Part shown: positions 43,773 through 52,521 of the stretch, piece after piece
How positions within the stretch are numbered: the first letter of the stretch is position 1
Layout of the letters: each line of letters begins with the position of its first letter
Source of the DNA: Exiguobacterium aurantiacum
Lineage (GTDB): Bacteria > Bacillota > Bacilli > Exiguobacteriales > Exiguobacteriaceae
DNA length: 64,000 nucleotides
Reading direction: 5' to 3'
Assembly (NCBI RefSeq): GCF_024362205.1
Contig: NZ_CP101462.1
Span: 1,268,501-1,332,500, forward strand
Translations under genes and position numbers: made by a program
Notes under the pieces: generated by a model
The model's database searches: none
What the model was told of the DNA's origin: nothing
Seen by the model: only the letters and a program-made list of their open reading frames with translations

Positions 43773-45899
43773 ATGAGATTAATCATTGCGGAGAAACCGT
43801 CGCAGGCCCAAAAACTGGCTGCGCCGTATCCATCAAAAAAGAAAAAAGATGAGATTGAAATATCTTCTTGTGCCCGTTTCCCGGAAGGCGCCATCGTCGT
43901 CTGGGCGGTCGGTCATTTATGCGAGCTTCAAGAACCGTCTCACTATAAGCCGGAATGGAAGTCGTGGAAATATGAGTCACTCCCGATTGTGCCGGACCGA
44001 TTCGACTATCGCATCTCGAAAGGCAAGTCGAAACCGTTCCAGACAATCAAGAAATGGTTGCACGACCGGTCCATCACCGATATCATCATCGCGTCCGATG
44101 CCGAGCGAGAAGGGGAGGCCATCGTCCGCCTCATATTACGCCTCGCCGGCAATAAAAAACCGTTGTCGCGCCTTTGGATCTCGAGTTTGACCGAACAGGC
44201 GGTCGACCGTGGTTTCGCCGATTTGCTACCGGGTGACCAGACCGTCCCCTATTATCATGAGGCGATGAGTCGTGCCTGTGCCGACTGGCTCGTCGGTATG
44301 AACGCCTCAAGGGCATACACGACACTGTTGAAGACGATTGGTATCGAGGACGTGTTCTCGCTCGGCCGCGTCCAGACACCGACGCTCGCCTTGATCGTCA
44401 ATCGCGAGCGCGAGATTAAACAGTTCGTCCCGGAACCGTATTTCGAGGTCGAAGCGACGCTCCAAAAAGGGCGGGGTACGTTCAAAGCGAAATACACGCT
44501 CGGCAAGACGACGAAATTGAAGACGCGTGAACAAGCCGATGCGGTCGTCAACCGGGCGACCGGGACAGCAATCGTTCGCTCGATCGACAAGGAAGACAAG
44601 ACGGAACACCCGCCGTTTTGGTTCAGCTTATCGGGTTTGCAGGCCGAGGCCGGCAAGCGGTTCGGTTTTGGGGCGAAGAAGACACTCGATATCGCCCAAA
44701 AGCTGTATACGAAAGGATGGATCAGTTATCCACGGACCGACTCAAGTTTCGTCACACCAGATGAGGCGACGCTGTTCCCGCAGACGAAAGCGCGCCTGTT
44801 AAAGTCCTCGGCCTACGCCGGACTGAAGGACGTATTGACCGAGAATCCGTCCCGCAACAGCCGTTACGTGAACGCGAAAAAGGTCAGTGACCACTATGCG
44901 ATCATTCCGACCGAGGCGTGTGGCGATGTGGCTCGACTAAGCGGGGACGAGGCGAAGCTATACGATTTGATCAATCGGCGTTTCCTCGCGGCGTTTGCCC
45001 CGCCGGCCAAGCTCGAGAAAACGACGGTCGACCTTATGGACGGGGACGACTTGTACCGGGCAAAAGGGACGGTCGTCGTCAGTGCCGGCTATCGTCAAGT
45101 CGTCGAGATAAAGTCCAAAGACGTCGAGCTCCCGGCACTCACGGTCGGTGAACCGTTGACCGAAAAGAAAGTCGAAGTATTATCGAAACAGACGGAGCCG
45201 CCGAAACGGTATACGGAAGGCGCGCTCATCATGGCGATGAAGGTGGCCGGTAAGCAGCTCGATGATGAGGAACTGATTCACATCATGAAAGAAGTCGAAG
45301 GGCTCGGCACCGAGGCGACGCGGGCCAACATTATCGATGGATTGAAGAAGCGGGGTTATGTCGAACTCCAAAAGAAAGAGCTCGTCCCGACCGACAAAGG
45401 GCGCCTGTTGATTGACGTGCTCGGTGACAGTATCCTCGCCTCGCCGGCCATGACGGCGAAGTGGGAGAAGCGGCTCCACGAGATTGGGCAGGCGTCGGCG
45501 TCCGCCGCCGAGTTCATCGACCAGGCGAAGAAGATGTCGATCCATCTCGTCGAGGAGGCGAAGGCGCGAGTCGAATCGGCGAACCCGGAAGGCTATACGA
45601 TTGAAGCACGACGTTTCGGGAAGAAGTCGGCGGCGCGGCCGAAAGCGTCGTTTGGCGTCTGTCCGAATTGTGGCAAGGGACTCGTCGAGCATCCGAAGTT
45701 CATCGGCTGCAGCGGCTACCGAGAAGGGTGCAAGTTCACGATGTCGAAACAAGTGCTCGGCGTCGGGATTGCCAAGGATGAGCTGAAACAGATGATCAAT
45801 GGCGGTCAGTCGAACGTGCATACGTTCAAAAAAGGCGACAAGACGTTCGACGCCGCGCTTTACCTTGAAAAAGGAGCGCTTCGGTTCGAGTTCAAATAA
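43773..45899 (+). CDS. topB: DNA topoisomerase III
   Basis: The 708-residue type IA topoisomerase has the Toprim domain (MRLIIAEKPSQAQKLA and ASDAEREGEAIVRLI), the catalytic Tyr in KGWISYPRTDSSFV (about residue 310), and a C-terminal zinc-ribbon-like region with CPNCGKGLVEHPKF and CSGYREGC. It unlinks single-strand crossings in replication and recombination intermediates. ATG 43773 follows AGGG closely. A bidirectional terminator follows. Confidence 0.94.
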   Translation: MRLIIAEKPSQAQKLAAPYPSKKKKDEIEISSCARFPEGAIVVWAVGHLCELQEPSHYKPEWKSWKYESLPIVPDRFDYRISKGKSKPFQTIKKWLHDRSITDIIIASDAEREGEAIVRLILRLAGNKKPLSRLWISSLTEQAVDRGFADLLPGDQTVPYYHEAMSRACADWLVGMNASRAYTTLLKTIGIEDVFSLGRVQTPTLALIVNREREIKQFVPEPYFEVEATLQKGRGTFKAKYTLGKTTKLKTREQADAVVNRATGTAIVRSIDKEDKTEHPPFWFSLSGLQAEAGKRFGFGAKKTLDIAQKLYTKGWISYPRTDSSFVTPDEATLFPQTKARLLKSSAYAGLKDVLTENPSRNSRYVNAKKVSDHYAIIPTEACGDVARLSGDEAKLYDLINRRFLAAFAPPAKLEKTTVDLMDGDDLYRAKGTVVVSAGYRQVVEIKSKDVELPALTVGEPLTEKKVEVLSKQTEPPKRYTEGALIMAMKVAGKQLDDEELIHIMKEVEGLGTEATRANIIDGLKKRGYVELQKKELVPTDKGRLLIDVLGDSILASPAMTAKWEKRLHEIGQASASAAEFIDQAKKMSIHLVEEAKARVESANPEGYTIEARRFGKKSAARPKASFGVCPNCGKGLVEHPKFIGCSGYREGCKFTMSKQVLGVGIAKDELKQMINGGQSNVHTFKKGDKTFDAALYLEKGALRFEFK

Positions 45900-45903
45900 A
45901 AAA

Positions 45904-45933
45904 TAGAGCCATCCGCCGATGGCTCTATTTTTT
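45904..45933. terminator. Bidirectional terminator between topB and a small membrane gene
   Basis: A perfect 10-bp stem TAGAGCCATC / GATGGCTCTA with a CGCC loop is flanked by A on the left and T on the right. Confidence 0.92.
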
Positions 45934-46092
45934 CTGTTGTTCTTCTTCAGTGATGCGGCGATTGATCTCATCGTAATCGAGCATGATGTCGTCCTTGTTG
46001 TCCTTATAGGCGTAGCCTTTTTGAATGACGACGATTGAGGCGATCAAGACGAGCAAGATAATCAAACCGCTCACAGCGAATATCCATCCCAT
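45925..46092 (-). CDS. Small single-span membrane protein
   Basis: A 55-residue protein with one N-terminal membrane helix (about residues 3-23, IFAVSGLIILLVLIASIVV), then a charged tail with DNKDDIMLDYDEINRRI and EEEQQKK. GAGGA lies 8 nt before the ATG and its stop is inside the shared terminator. No family recognised. Confidence 0.68.
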   Translation of the reverse strand: MGWIFAVSGLIILLVLIASIVVIQKGYAYKDNKDDIMLDYDEINRRITEEEQQKK

Positions 46093-46253
46093 GCGGCATT
46101 CCTCGCTTTCGTACTTCTAGTATGCCAAAAATGAACGAGATTCTCCATCTTTCGGGTACTTCGAACTGTCACAGCATTGAAATACCTAATGGAGCGATTA
46201 GATATGATACAATAATATGCAGAAGAACACTGACAGAGAAAGTAGGGATGACT

Positions 46254-47366
46254 ATGGCGATTTTGATTGTGGACGACGAACCGGTCAATACGATGGTTCT
46301 CGAACAATTATTGCATCAACATGATTATGAGACGATTTCGGTCTCAAGTGGTGAAGATGCGCTCGCGCTCCTGATGGATCCGCAAGCCCCGTCGCTATAC
46401 GACCTTGTTCTGCTTGATGTTGAGATGCCAGGAATCTCTGGGATCGAGACGTGCAAACGGATTCGACAGATGGCCGGTTACGAGGAGTTGCCTGTGATCA
46501 TGGTCTCGGGCCGCACCGAAGAAAAACAGATTGCGGAAGGACTCGACGCCGAGGCGTCCGACTATACGACGAAACCGATTAAAATCACGGAACTGCTCGC
46601 GCGGATTCGTTCGGCGCTCCGTTACAAAGCAGCCGTTGACGAACGGAAAAAATATGAGACGCGTCTCCAATACGACCTCGACCTCGCCCAAAAGATTCAA
46701 CAGAGCGCATTGACCCCGCCGATCAGCAACGATGAGATCGACGTCCGGGCCTTATACTTGCCGTCTAAAAAACTGGCCGGTGACATGTACGCCTGGTTCC
46801 AGGTCGCGCCTGACCGCTACGGCGTCATCATTTTCGATGTGATGGGGCACGGCGTGTCGTCCGCGTTGATCACGATGGGGATTCGTTCGATTTTACCGGG
46901 CCTCGTCGGCAACGTGCAATATCCGGTCGATGTCATGACCGAGCTGAACCGCCAGATGACGTTCTTGTTCTCAGGTGACGACATGCAGAGCTACTTCACC
47001 GCGGTATATTGCTATATCGATACGACGAAGCGTCAAATCGAGTACGTCAACGCCGGACATCCTCCGGTCATCGTGACGTCTGATACAGGTGTAACTCGCC
47101 TCGAGACGACCGGAGTGCCGGTCGGTATGTTCGAAGAGCCGAACTATGAGTCGAACGTCGTCGGCATCGAGCCGGGCATGACGATGCATATGTATACGGA
47201 TGGACTGATGGAATGTTACAGCAAAGATATCGATGACGGCATTCGCTGGCTCGAGAAGGACGTCGCTTCTTATGGGCTTGACTATGCACGTCATGTTGCC
47301 GAACAGCTCGTTCCTAAAATCGAGATTGACGACGACCTGTGTCTCGTCACAGTCAAATTGATGTAA
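46254..47366 (+). CDS. Response regulator with PP2C-type (SpoIIE/RsbU) phosphatase domain
   Basis: The 370-residue protein joins a receiver domain (ILIVDDEPVNTMVLE, phospho-Asp in LVLLDVEMPGISG, Lys in DYTTKPIK) to a serine phosphatase domain (about 165-370) with GVIIFDVMGHGVSSALITMG, MHMYTDGLMECY and DDDLCLV. Such proteins dephosphorylate an anti-sigma-factor antagonist. No such partner lies in the window. ATG 46254 follows AGGG by 6 nt; ATG 46248 is possible. Confidence 0.88.
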   Translation: MAILIVDDEPVNTMVLEQLLHQHDYETISVSSGEDALALLMDPQAPSLYDLVLLDVEMPGISGIETCKRIRQMAGYEELPVIMVSGRTEEKQIAEGLDAEASDYTTKPIKITELLARIRSALRYKAAVDERKKYETRLQYDLDLAQKIQQSALTPPISNDEIDVRALYLPSKKLAGDMYAWFQVAPDRYGVIIFDVMGHGVSSALITMGIRSILPGLVGNVQYPVDVMTELNRQMTFLFSGDDMQSYFTAVYCYIDTTKRQIEYVNAGHPPVIVTSDTGVTRLETTGVPVGMFEEPNYESNVVGIEPGMTMHMYTDGLMECYSKDIDDGIRWLEKDVASYGLDYARHVAEQLVPKIEIDDDLCLVTVKLM

Positions 47367-47407
47367 AAAAGATGGTGTCGCCGCAACGGGCAACACCATC
47401 TTTTTTT
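47365..47407. terminator. Bidirectional terminator between the phosphatase gene and corA
   Basis: GATGGTGT (47371-47378) pairs with ACACCATC (47393-47400), extended by CGCC-GGC pairing, flanked by A6 on the left and T7 on the right. Confidence 0.9.
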
Positions 47408-48341
47408 AGAAATATCGTTTGCGCCACAAAATATAAAAGGCGAGGCTTGAGAACCCGATCATCATCGTAATGGCGAACACAAAGCCGATGGGTTGGCCTT
47501 CCCATGGCACTTGGACGTTCATCCCGAATATCCCGGAAATCATCGTCGGGATGCTGAGTACAATCGTAATCGAGGCCAAGAATTTCATGACGAAGTTGAC
47601 GTTGTTCGAGATAATCGAACCGAAGGCGTCCATCTTGATGCTGATGATGTCGTTATAAATCGACGCCATCTCCATCGCCTGGCGGTGTTCGACGAACACG
47701 TCCTCGAGCAACTCCTCGTCTTCTTCATGCTTCTCGAGACTCGGTGTCTTGACGATGCGGTCGAGGACGCTGTCGTTCGCTTTGAGCGATGTCATGAAAT
47801 AGACGAGCGACTTCTGTAAGTTCATCAATTGAAAGATTTCCTGATTTCGCATCGAACGTTGCAACTCTTGCTCGAGCTCGTCCATACGCCGATCGATTTG
47901 GCGAAGGAAGCGCAAGTACGTCATGCTGACTCGGTGCAAAATCTGAAAGACGAACCGACTCCGATAGTTCGTCCGGAACAATCGGGCTTTTCCGTTGGCG
48001 AACAAATTGAGCACGTCGAGGTCACGCGAACAGACGGTAATGAAATGTCGCCCGGTGACGATAATACCGAGTGGAATCGTATTGTAGGCGCGTCCCGTGT
48101 CGTCTTCTTCGACGTATGGGACGTCGATGATCATGAGGAGTCCCTCATCATCTTTTTCAAATCGTGGTTTTTCTTCAATATCAAGCGGGTCGTAGACGAA
48201 ATCTTCAGGAATGCCGGAGGCGGCGATGACTTGATCAGCCTCATCTTTCGTCGGATTGACGAGTTGAATCCAGCTCCCTTTGTCAAAATCTTCGATTTCG
48301 TCGACACGCCCAGATGCATCGGTACGGTAAATCGTTAGCAT
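47406..48341 (-). CDS. corA: CorA-family magnesium transporter
   Basis: The 311-residue protein has a large cytoplasmic N-terminal domain with long helices and two C-terminal membrane segments, with the family motif GMN in MISGIFGMNVQVPWEG between them. It forms a pentameric Mg2+ channel. AGGAGG stands upstream of the start. Co or Ni transport cannot be excluded. Confidence 0.9.
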   Translation of the reverse strand: MLTIYRTDASGRVDEIEDFDKGSWIQLVNPTKDEADQVIAASGIPEDFVYDPLDIEEKPRFEKDDEGLLMIIDVPYVEEDDTGRAYNTIPLGIIVTGRHFITVCSRDLDVLNLFANGKARLFRTNYRSRFVFQILHRVSMTYLRFLRQIDRRMDELEQELQRSMRNQEIFQLMNLQKSLVYFMTSLKANDSVLDRIVKTPSLEKHEEDEELLEDVFVEHRQAMEMASIYNDIISIKMDAFGSIISNNVNFVMKFLASITIVLSIPTMISGIFGMNVQVPWEGQPIGFVFAITMMIGFSSLAFYILWRKRYF

Positions 48342-48488
48342 AATGTTCCTCCTACCTTAGCTCAACCTAATTATAGGTAGGCGAATGGGAGAGTGCAATC
48401 GGAAAAGGAGGAGTTTTTTTGTTTTTTCTCGAAAACATGCTACAGTGGGAAAGAATGGTAGTAGGATTGAGTCAAAGGAGGGATGGAG

Positions 48489-48860
48489 TTGTCACAAACG
48501 CCCCAAAATGCTCTGTTTAACGAAGAAAAGTTGGCGGAGCTCCATCAAATCGCTAGCGGGAATAAAGATTTCCTGAAAAAGATTGCCGATACGTACGTGC
48601 GCCAATTCGAGGCGAAATTCCCTGAATTGAAGCAGATGGTGCGTGAACAAAACCACGAACAAATCGAACAACTTGCCCACTTGTTGAAAGGAGCTTCTTA
48701 TTCTGTCGGGCTCGACGAGACAGCTGGCCGGTTCCATCGGCTCGAATTGGCTGGGGAGACAAATGAGACCTCGAACCTCGAACCGATTCTCGATGAAATC
48801 GAAGCCGACATGCGCCGCTTCGATTACGAATGGGACGCGCGGTTGAATGAATTAGCATAA
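48489..48860 (+). CDS. HPt-domain phosphotransfer protein
   Basis: The 123-residue helical protein has the phosphorylatable His in IEQLAHLLKGASYSVGL and the following GxxxL helices, typical of stand-alone HPt proteins. I prefer TTG 48489, 7 nt after GGAGG, to ATG 48483, which is 1 nt from it. It lies tail to tail with cheV and near a response-regulator phosphatase, so it may shuttle phosphate in a chemotaxis or stress relay. No kinase is present in the window. Confidence 0.82.
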   Translation: MSQTPQNALFNEEKLAELHQIASGNKDFLKKIADTYVRQFEAKFPELKQMVREQNHEQIEQLAHLLKGASYSVGLDETAGRFHRLELAGETNETSNLEPILDEIEADMRRFDYEWDARLNELA

Positions 48861-48862
48861 AT

Positions 48863-48898
48863 AAAACGGGATTTCGCCACGATGCGAAGTCCCGTTTT
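48863..48898. terminator. Bidirectional terminator between the HPt gene and cheV
   Basis: AAAACGGGA pairs with TCCCGTTTT, with inner TTCG/GCGAA pairing; A and T tracts are on both sides. Confidence 0.85.
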
Positions 48899-48902
48899 CA
48901 GT

Positions 48903-49784
48903 TCAAGCTAAAAATTCGTCGAGTGTGGCGATCAACATGCCAATCTCTGGCTTCGTGATTTGGGCGTTCGCCCCGACCGCGTCGCCTTTATGCTTCAAGT
49001 CATCCGAGATGAGCGAAGAGAAGATGATGATCGGCAACTCGGCGAACTGGTCCATCTCACGGAGTCGTTTCGTCAAATGCAAGCCGTCCATTTGCGGCAT
49101 CTCGATATCGGTGATGAGCAGGTCACAATGGACGTCGCTCTGTTCGAACGCATCGAGCGCTTCCTTTCCGTTGTTGAAGATCGTCGTGTTGAAATAACCG
49201 GCATCATCGAGCGTGTCGATGATGAGCGTCCGCAACATCTCCGAGTCTTCGGCGATCCACACTTGTTTGTTCGACCGTTCCCGGGCACCGAGCCGTTTGA
49301 CCGATTCGCGGGCCATGATGTCCTTGCGGGAAAGTTCGAGGGCGATGCGCTCGTAGTCGAGCAGGATAATCATCTGGTCTCCTGTTTTGACGACCCCATT
49401 CGTGATGCCTTGCATGCCGCGCGCGAGGTCGGACGGCGTGTCGATCTGTTCCCAAGAGATGCGTTTGATCTCCGTCACTTGGTCGACGCGGAGCACCGAC
49501 TTCTCACCGTTGAACTCGCAGACAATCAAGCGGTCGTTGTCCCCGACGTCACGCGGATGACCGATGACCATCGGTAAATCGATGACCGTCATGACCTCTC
49601 CACGGAGCTCGATTAGCCCCATGATCGCTTCCGGGGTTCCCGGGAGCGGGGTGAGGGGAAGCATTGTGATAATCTCACGCACCTTCATGACGTTGATCCC
49701 GAAAATGAACGGGCCTGATTGGAAAATGACAATCTCTAATTCGTTCGTGCCTGCCTCAAGTAAAATATTATGATCCATGCTCAC
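48903..49784 (-). CDS. cheV: Chemotaxis coupling protein CheV
   Basis: The 293-residue protein has a CheW-like domain (about 12-150, FGINVMKVREIITM and GLIELRGEVMTVIDL) and a receiver domain (about 170-293) with DLLITDIEMPQMDG and the Lys of AQITKPE. It couples receptors to CheA and supports adaptation. Translation starts at GTG 49784, 8 nt after AGGAGG; the in-frame ATG two codons later is an alternative. Confidence 0.93.
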   Translation of the reverse strand: MSMDHNILLEAGTNELEIVIFQSGPFIFGINVMKVREIITMLPLTPLPGTPEAIMGLIELRGEVMTVIDLPMVIGHPRDVGDNDRLIVCEFNGEKSVLRVDQVTEIKRISWEQIDTPSDLARGMQGITNGVVKTGDQMIILLDYERIALELSRKDIMARESVKRLGARERSNKQVWIAEDSEMLRTLIIDTLDDAGYFNTTIFNNGKEALDAFEQSDVHCDLLITDIEMPQMDGLHLTKRLREMDQFAELPIIIFSSLISDDLKHKGDAVGANAQITKPEIGMLIATLDEFLA

Positions 49785-49886
49785 TGGTGGTCCCTCCTAG
49801 TTCACGTACTCTCATCTCTTCTATCGGTCGATTTAAAGAATATCTTCAGTTGAAAGTGGCAAAGTCGAGGCGAAATTGACAAAAAG

Positions 49887-49915
49887 TTGACGAGTAACCG
49901 TTTACATTACATAAA
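49887..49915 (+). promoter_or_regulatory. gapN promoter with a cre site in its spacer
   Basis: TTGACG (49887-49892) and CATAAA (49910-49915) are 17 bp apart. Between them AGTAACCGTTTACA (49893-49906) matches the cre consensus at 13 of 14 positions, a position where bound CcpA would block polymerase. Confidence 0.68.
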
Positions 49916-50008
49916 CTGAATCTTTATAGTTGTTCTACCGATTTGATTTTGCATACAATGGGGGTGGCAACGAGATATCAAAGCTTACTCAGGAGGCAGA
50001 TAGAGATT

Positions 50009-51442
50009 ATGAGTATGAACACGTATCCATATTTAATTAATGGACAATGGCAGGAATCAACAACGAACGAAACAATCGAACTCGTTTCACCTTATACAGA
50101 AGAAGTCGTCGGGCACGTCCAGGCGATGTCTCGCGACGAAGTCGACGAGGCGATTCATGGCGCGAAAAGCGCACAACAGGAATGGGCGGCGCTTCCGGTC
50201 AACAAGCGTGCCGAACTGTTGTACGCTTGGGCGGACAAACTCGAAGAGCGTGTCGATGAGATCGGTCAAATCATCATGCGCGAAGTCGGGAAGAACTTGA
50301 GCGACGCGAAGAAAGAAGTCATCCGGACGGCGGAAATCATCCGCTATACGGCCGAAGAAGGACTTCGCTTCACGGGCGGATTCATGCAAGGGGACTCATT
50401 CCCTGGCGGTTCGAAGAACAAGATGGCGATCATCAAGAAAGAGGCACTCGGTGTCGTCCTCGCGATCTCGCCGTTCAACTATCCGGTCAACTTGGCAGCA
50501 GCCAAGATCGCACCGGCGCTCATCACAGGCAACGCGGTCGTCTTTAAACCGGCGACACAAGGCGCCATCAGTGGTGTGAAGATGGTCGAGGCACTCCAAG
50601 ACGCAGGTCTTCCGAGCGGTCTATTGAACCTCGTCACAGGACGCGGGTCGGTCATCGGTGACTATTTGACGTCTCACCCTGGCATCGACATGATCACATT
50701 CACAGGTGGTACGGGTACCGGGCAACACTTGTCACAACAGGCATCGATGGTACCTGTCGTGCTCGAACTTGGCGGCAAGGACCCGGCGCTCGTCCTCGAA
50801 GACGCAGACCTCACGCTCGCGGCCGATCAAATCGTCAGCGGGGCGTTCTCGTATTCAGGACAGCGCTGTACGGCCATCAAGCGCGTATTCGTGCTCGAGC
50901 ACCAAGCGGACGAACTCGTCGGCATGTTGAAAGAGCGCGTCGAGAAGCTCACGGTCGGTTCACCGGTCGACAACAGCTTCATCGTTCCACTCATCGACAA
51001 GAAGTCGGCAGATTACGTCCAAGGTTTGATTGACGACGCCGTCAACAAACAAGCGACGGTCGTCCATGGAAACGAACGCGACGGCAACCTCCTTCATCCG
51101 ACGCTCCTCGACCGCGTCACGCGTGAGATGCGCGTCGCTTGGGAAGAGCCGTTCGGACCGGTCTTGCCGGTCATTCGCGTCAAGTCGCTCGACGAGATGA
51201 TTGAACTGACGAACGAATCGGAGTTCGGTCTTCAAGCGAGTGTGTTCACACAAAACGTGAACAGCGCCTTCACGGTCGCCGACAAGCTCGAAGTCGGTAC
51301 GGTCCAAGTGAATGGCCGCACGGAACGCGGCCCTGACCACTTCCCGTTCATCGGCGTGAAGCAGTCAGGCCTCGGTGTTCAAGGAATTGGACGCAGCCTC
51401 GAAACGATGACACGCGACAAAGTCACCGTCATCAACTTATAA
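50009..51442 (+). CDS. gapN: NADP-dependent non-phosphorylating glyceraldehyde-3-phosphate dehydrogenase
   Basis: The 477-residue aldehyde dehydrogenase has ISPFNYPVNLAAAKIAPAL, catalytic Glu in VVLELGGKDPALV and nucleophilic Cys in SYSGQRCTAIKRVF, the last being the GapN form that sets it apart from general aldehyde dehydrogenases. It oxidises glyceraldehyde 3-phosphate directly to 3-phosphoglycerate, giving NADPH without ATP. AGGAGG lies 12 nt before ATG 50009. A strong cre in the promoter suggests control by glucose. Confidence 0.88.
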   Translation: MSMNTYPYLINGQWQESTTNETIELVSPYTEEVVGHVQAMSRDEVDEAIHGAKSAQQEWAALPVNKRAELLYAWADKLEERVDEIGQIIMREVGKNLSDAKKEVIRTAEIIRYTAEEGLRFTGGFMQGDSFPGGSKNKMAIIKKEALGVVLAISPFNYPVNLAAAKIAPALITGNAVVFKPATQGAISGVKMVEALQDAGLPSGLLNLVTGRGSVIGDYLTSHPGIDMITFTGGTGTGQHLSQQASMVPVVLELGGKDPALVLEDADLTLAADQIVSGAFSYSGQRCTAIKRVFVLEHQADELVGMLKERVEKLTVGSPVDNSFIVPLIDKKSADYVQGLIDDAVNKQATVVHGNERDGNLLHPTLLDRVTREMRVAWEEPFGPVLPVIRVKSLDEMIELTNESEFGLQASVFTQNVNSAFTVADKLEVGTVQVNGRTERGPDHFPFIGVKQSGLGVQGIGRSLETMTRDKVTVINL

Positions 51443-51448
51443 GTGATT

Positions 51449-51475
51449 GGAGAGGAGAAATCCTCTCCTTTTTTT
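51449..51475 (+). terminator. Terminator after gapN
   Basis: A perfect 8-bp stem GGAGAGGA / TCCTCTCC with a GAAA loop is followed by seven T. Confidence 0.92.
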
Positions 51476-51481
51476 GTGTGA

Positions 51482-51511
51482 TTGAAATCCGTTCTTATCG
51501 ACAGGTATAAT
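51482..51511 (+). promoter_or_regulatory. Sigma-A promoter of the MBL-SDR pair
   Basis: TTGAAA (51482-51487) and TATAAT (51506-51511) are 18 bp apart, 32 bp upstream of the MBL gene start. Confidence 0.7.
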
Positions 51512-51543
51512 GAGTGAAGATAGGTGGAAGGGGTTGTGGGGAC

Positions 51544-52521
51544 GTGGCGAACTGGATTTCAAGCCAACTGGCAAGACTCGATATACCGACGCCGTTCGAG
51601 GTCGGCAACGTGAACGTCTATGTCGTCGAACATATGAACCGTTTCTTTATGGTCGATTGCGGTCCGGATACGGAAGAAGCGTGGGCCTCGTTGACGACGC
51701 AATTGGCCGAGCTCGAACTGACGCTCGCGGACATTGACTTTTTATTTTTGACGCATCATCATGCCGACCATGCGGGGCAGGCGTGGCGCTTGCGTGACGC
51801 CTCGATACCCGTGTACGGGCATGAGAAGCTCGTTCGGTACTTGGAACAGACGCCGAATTTCATCAAACGGGGCAATCAGTTTTTACATGACTTGGCGCAC
51901 TGGTTCGGCACGCCAGAGACGATTGTGAACAAATTGCCCGACTACCGGGAGGCGCTGCGTTGGATCGGCCCGACGACCGTCACAATGACGTTCACGGACG
52001 GGCAGGACGTGACGAGTGACGGGGCATGGAAGACGATTCATCTGCCTGGCCATGCGAGCGATCAGCTCGGTCTGCTCGGCCCGGGCGGCGTGTTGATTGC
52101 GGGCGACCATTTGATTGATACGGTCGAACCGAACCCACTCATTGAACAACCATACGAGGAGGAAGGGTTCGCCTCACCGGTCGTGTTGTATCTCGATTCG
52201 CTTCGAAAACTCCAAGAAGTGGACTTGAAACTTGTCGTGAGCGGGCACGGGGAACCGATTCAAAAACCGCGGCCGTTGATCGAGGCCCGCATCAGTCAGC
52301 GTTATGAGCGGAGTGAGTTGCTCCTCAACGACTGGATCGATGGCTTGAGCGTATTCGATTGGTCGATGCGGCTCTATGGGCGCAAGATGCGTCGGGCGAT
52401 GCCGCTCGTCTTCAGCGAGGTGTTCGCCCGCTTGACGTTGCTCGAAGAACGCGGCCGTGTCGTCAAACAGTTGACGGACGGGAAATGGATTTATATAAGA
52501 GCGGAGGAAATCGTGGAATGA
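51544..52521 (+). CDS. MBL-fold metallohydrolase
   Basis: The 325-residue protein has the metal motif FLFLTHHHADHAGQAW, a distal His in HLPGHASDQLGLLG and Asp in LIAGDHLID, then a C-terminal winged-helix-like tail (about 245-325). This layout is shared with LACTB2-like hydrolases. Substrate unknown. GTG 51544 has only a loosely placed GGGG upstream, so an earlier start (51514) is possible. It overlaps the SDR gene by 4 nt. Confidence 0.82.
   Translation: MANWISSQLARLDIPTPFEVGNVNVYVVEHMNRFFMVDCGPDTEEAWASLTTQLAELELTLADIDFLFLTHHHADHAGQAWRLRDASIPVYGHEKLVRYLEQTPNFIKRGNQFLHDLAHWFGTPETIVNKLPDYREALRWIGPTTVTMTFTDGQDVTSDGAWKTIHLPGHASDQLGLLGPGGVLIAGDHLIDTVEPNPLIEQPYEEEGFASPVVLYLDSLRKLQEVDLKLVVSGHGEPIQKPRPLIEARISQRYERSELLLNDWIDGLSVFDWSMRLYGRKMRRAMPLVFSEVFARLTLLEERGRVVKQLTDGKWIYIRAEEIVE

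Noticed and set aside
45180-45971. 263-codon minus-strand open frame opposite topB
   Set aside because: Shadow of topB coding sequence that also runs through the bidirectional terminator.
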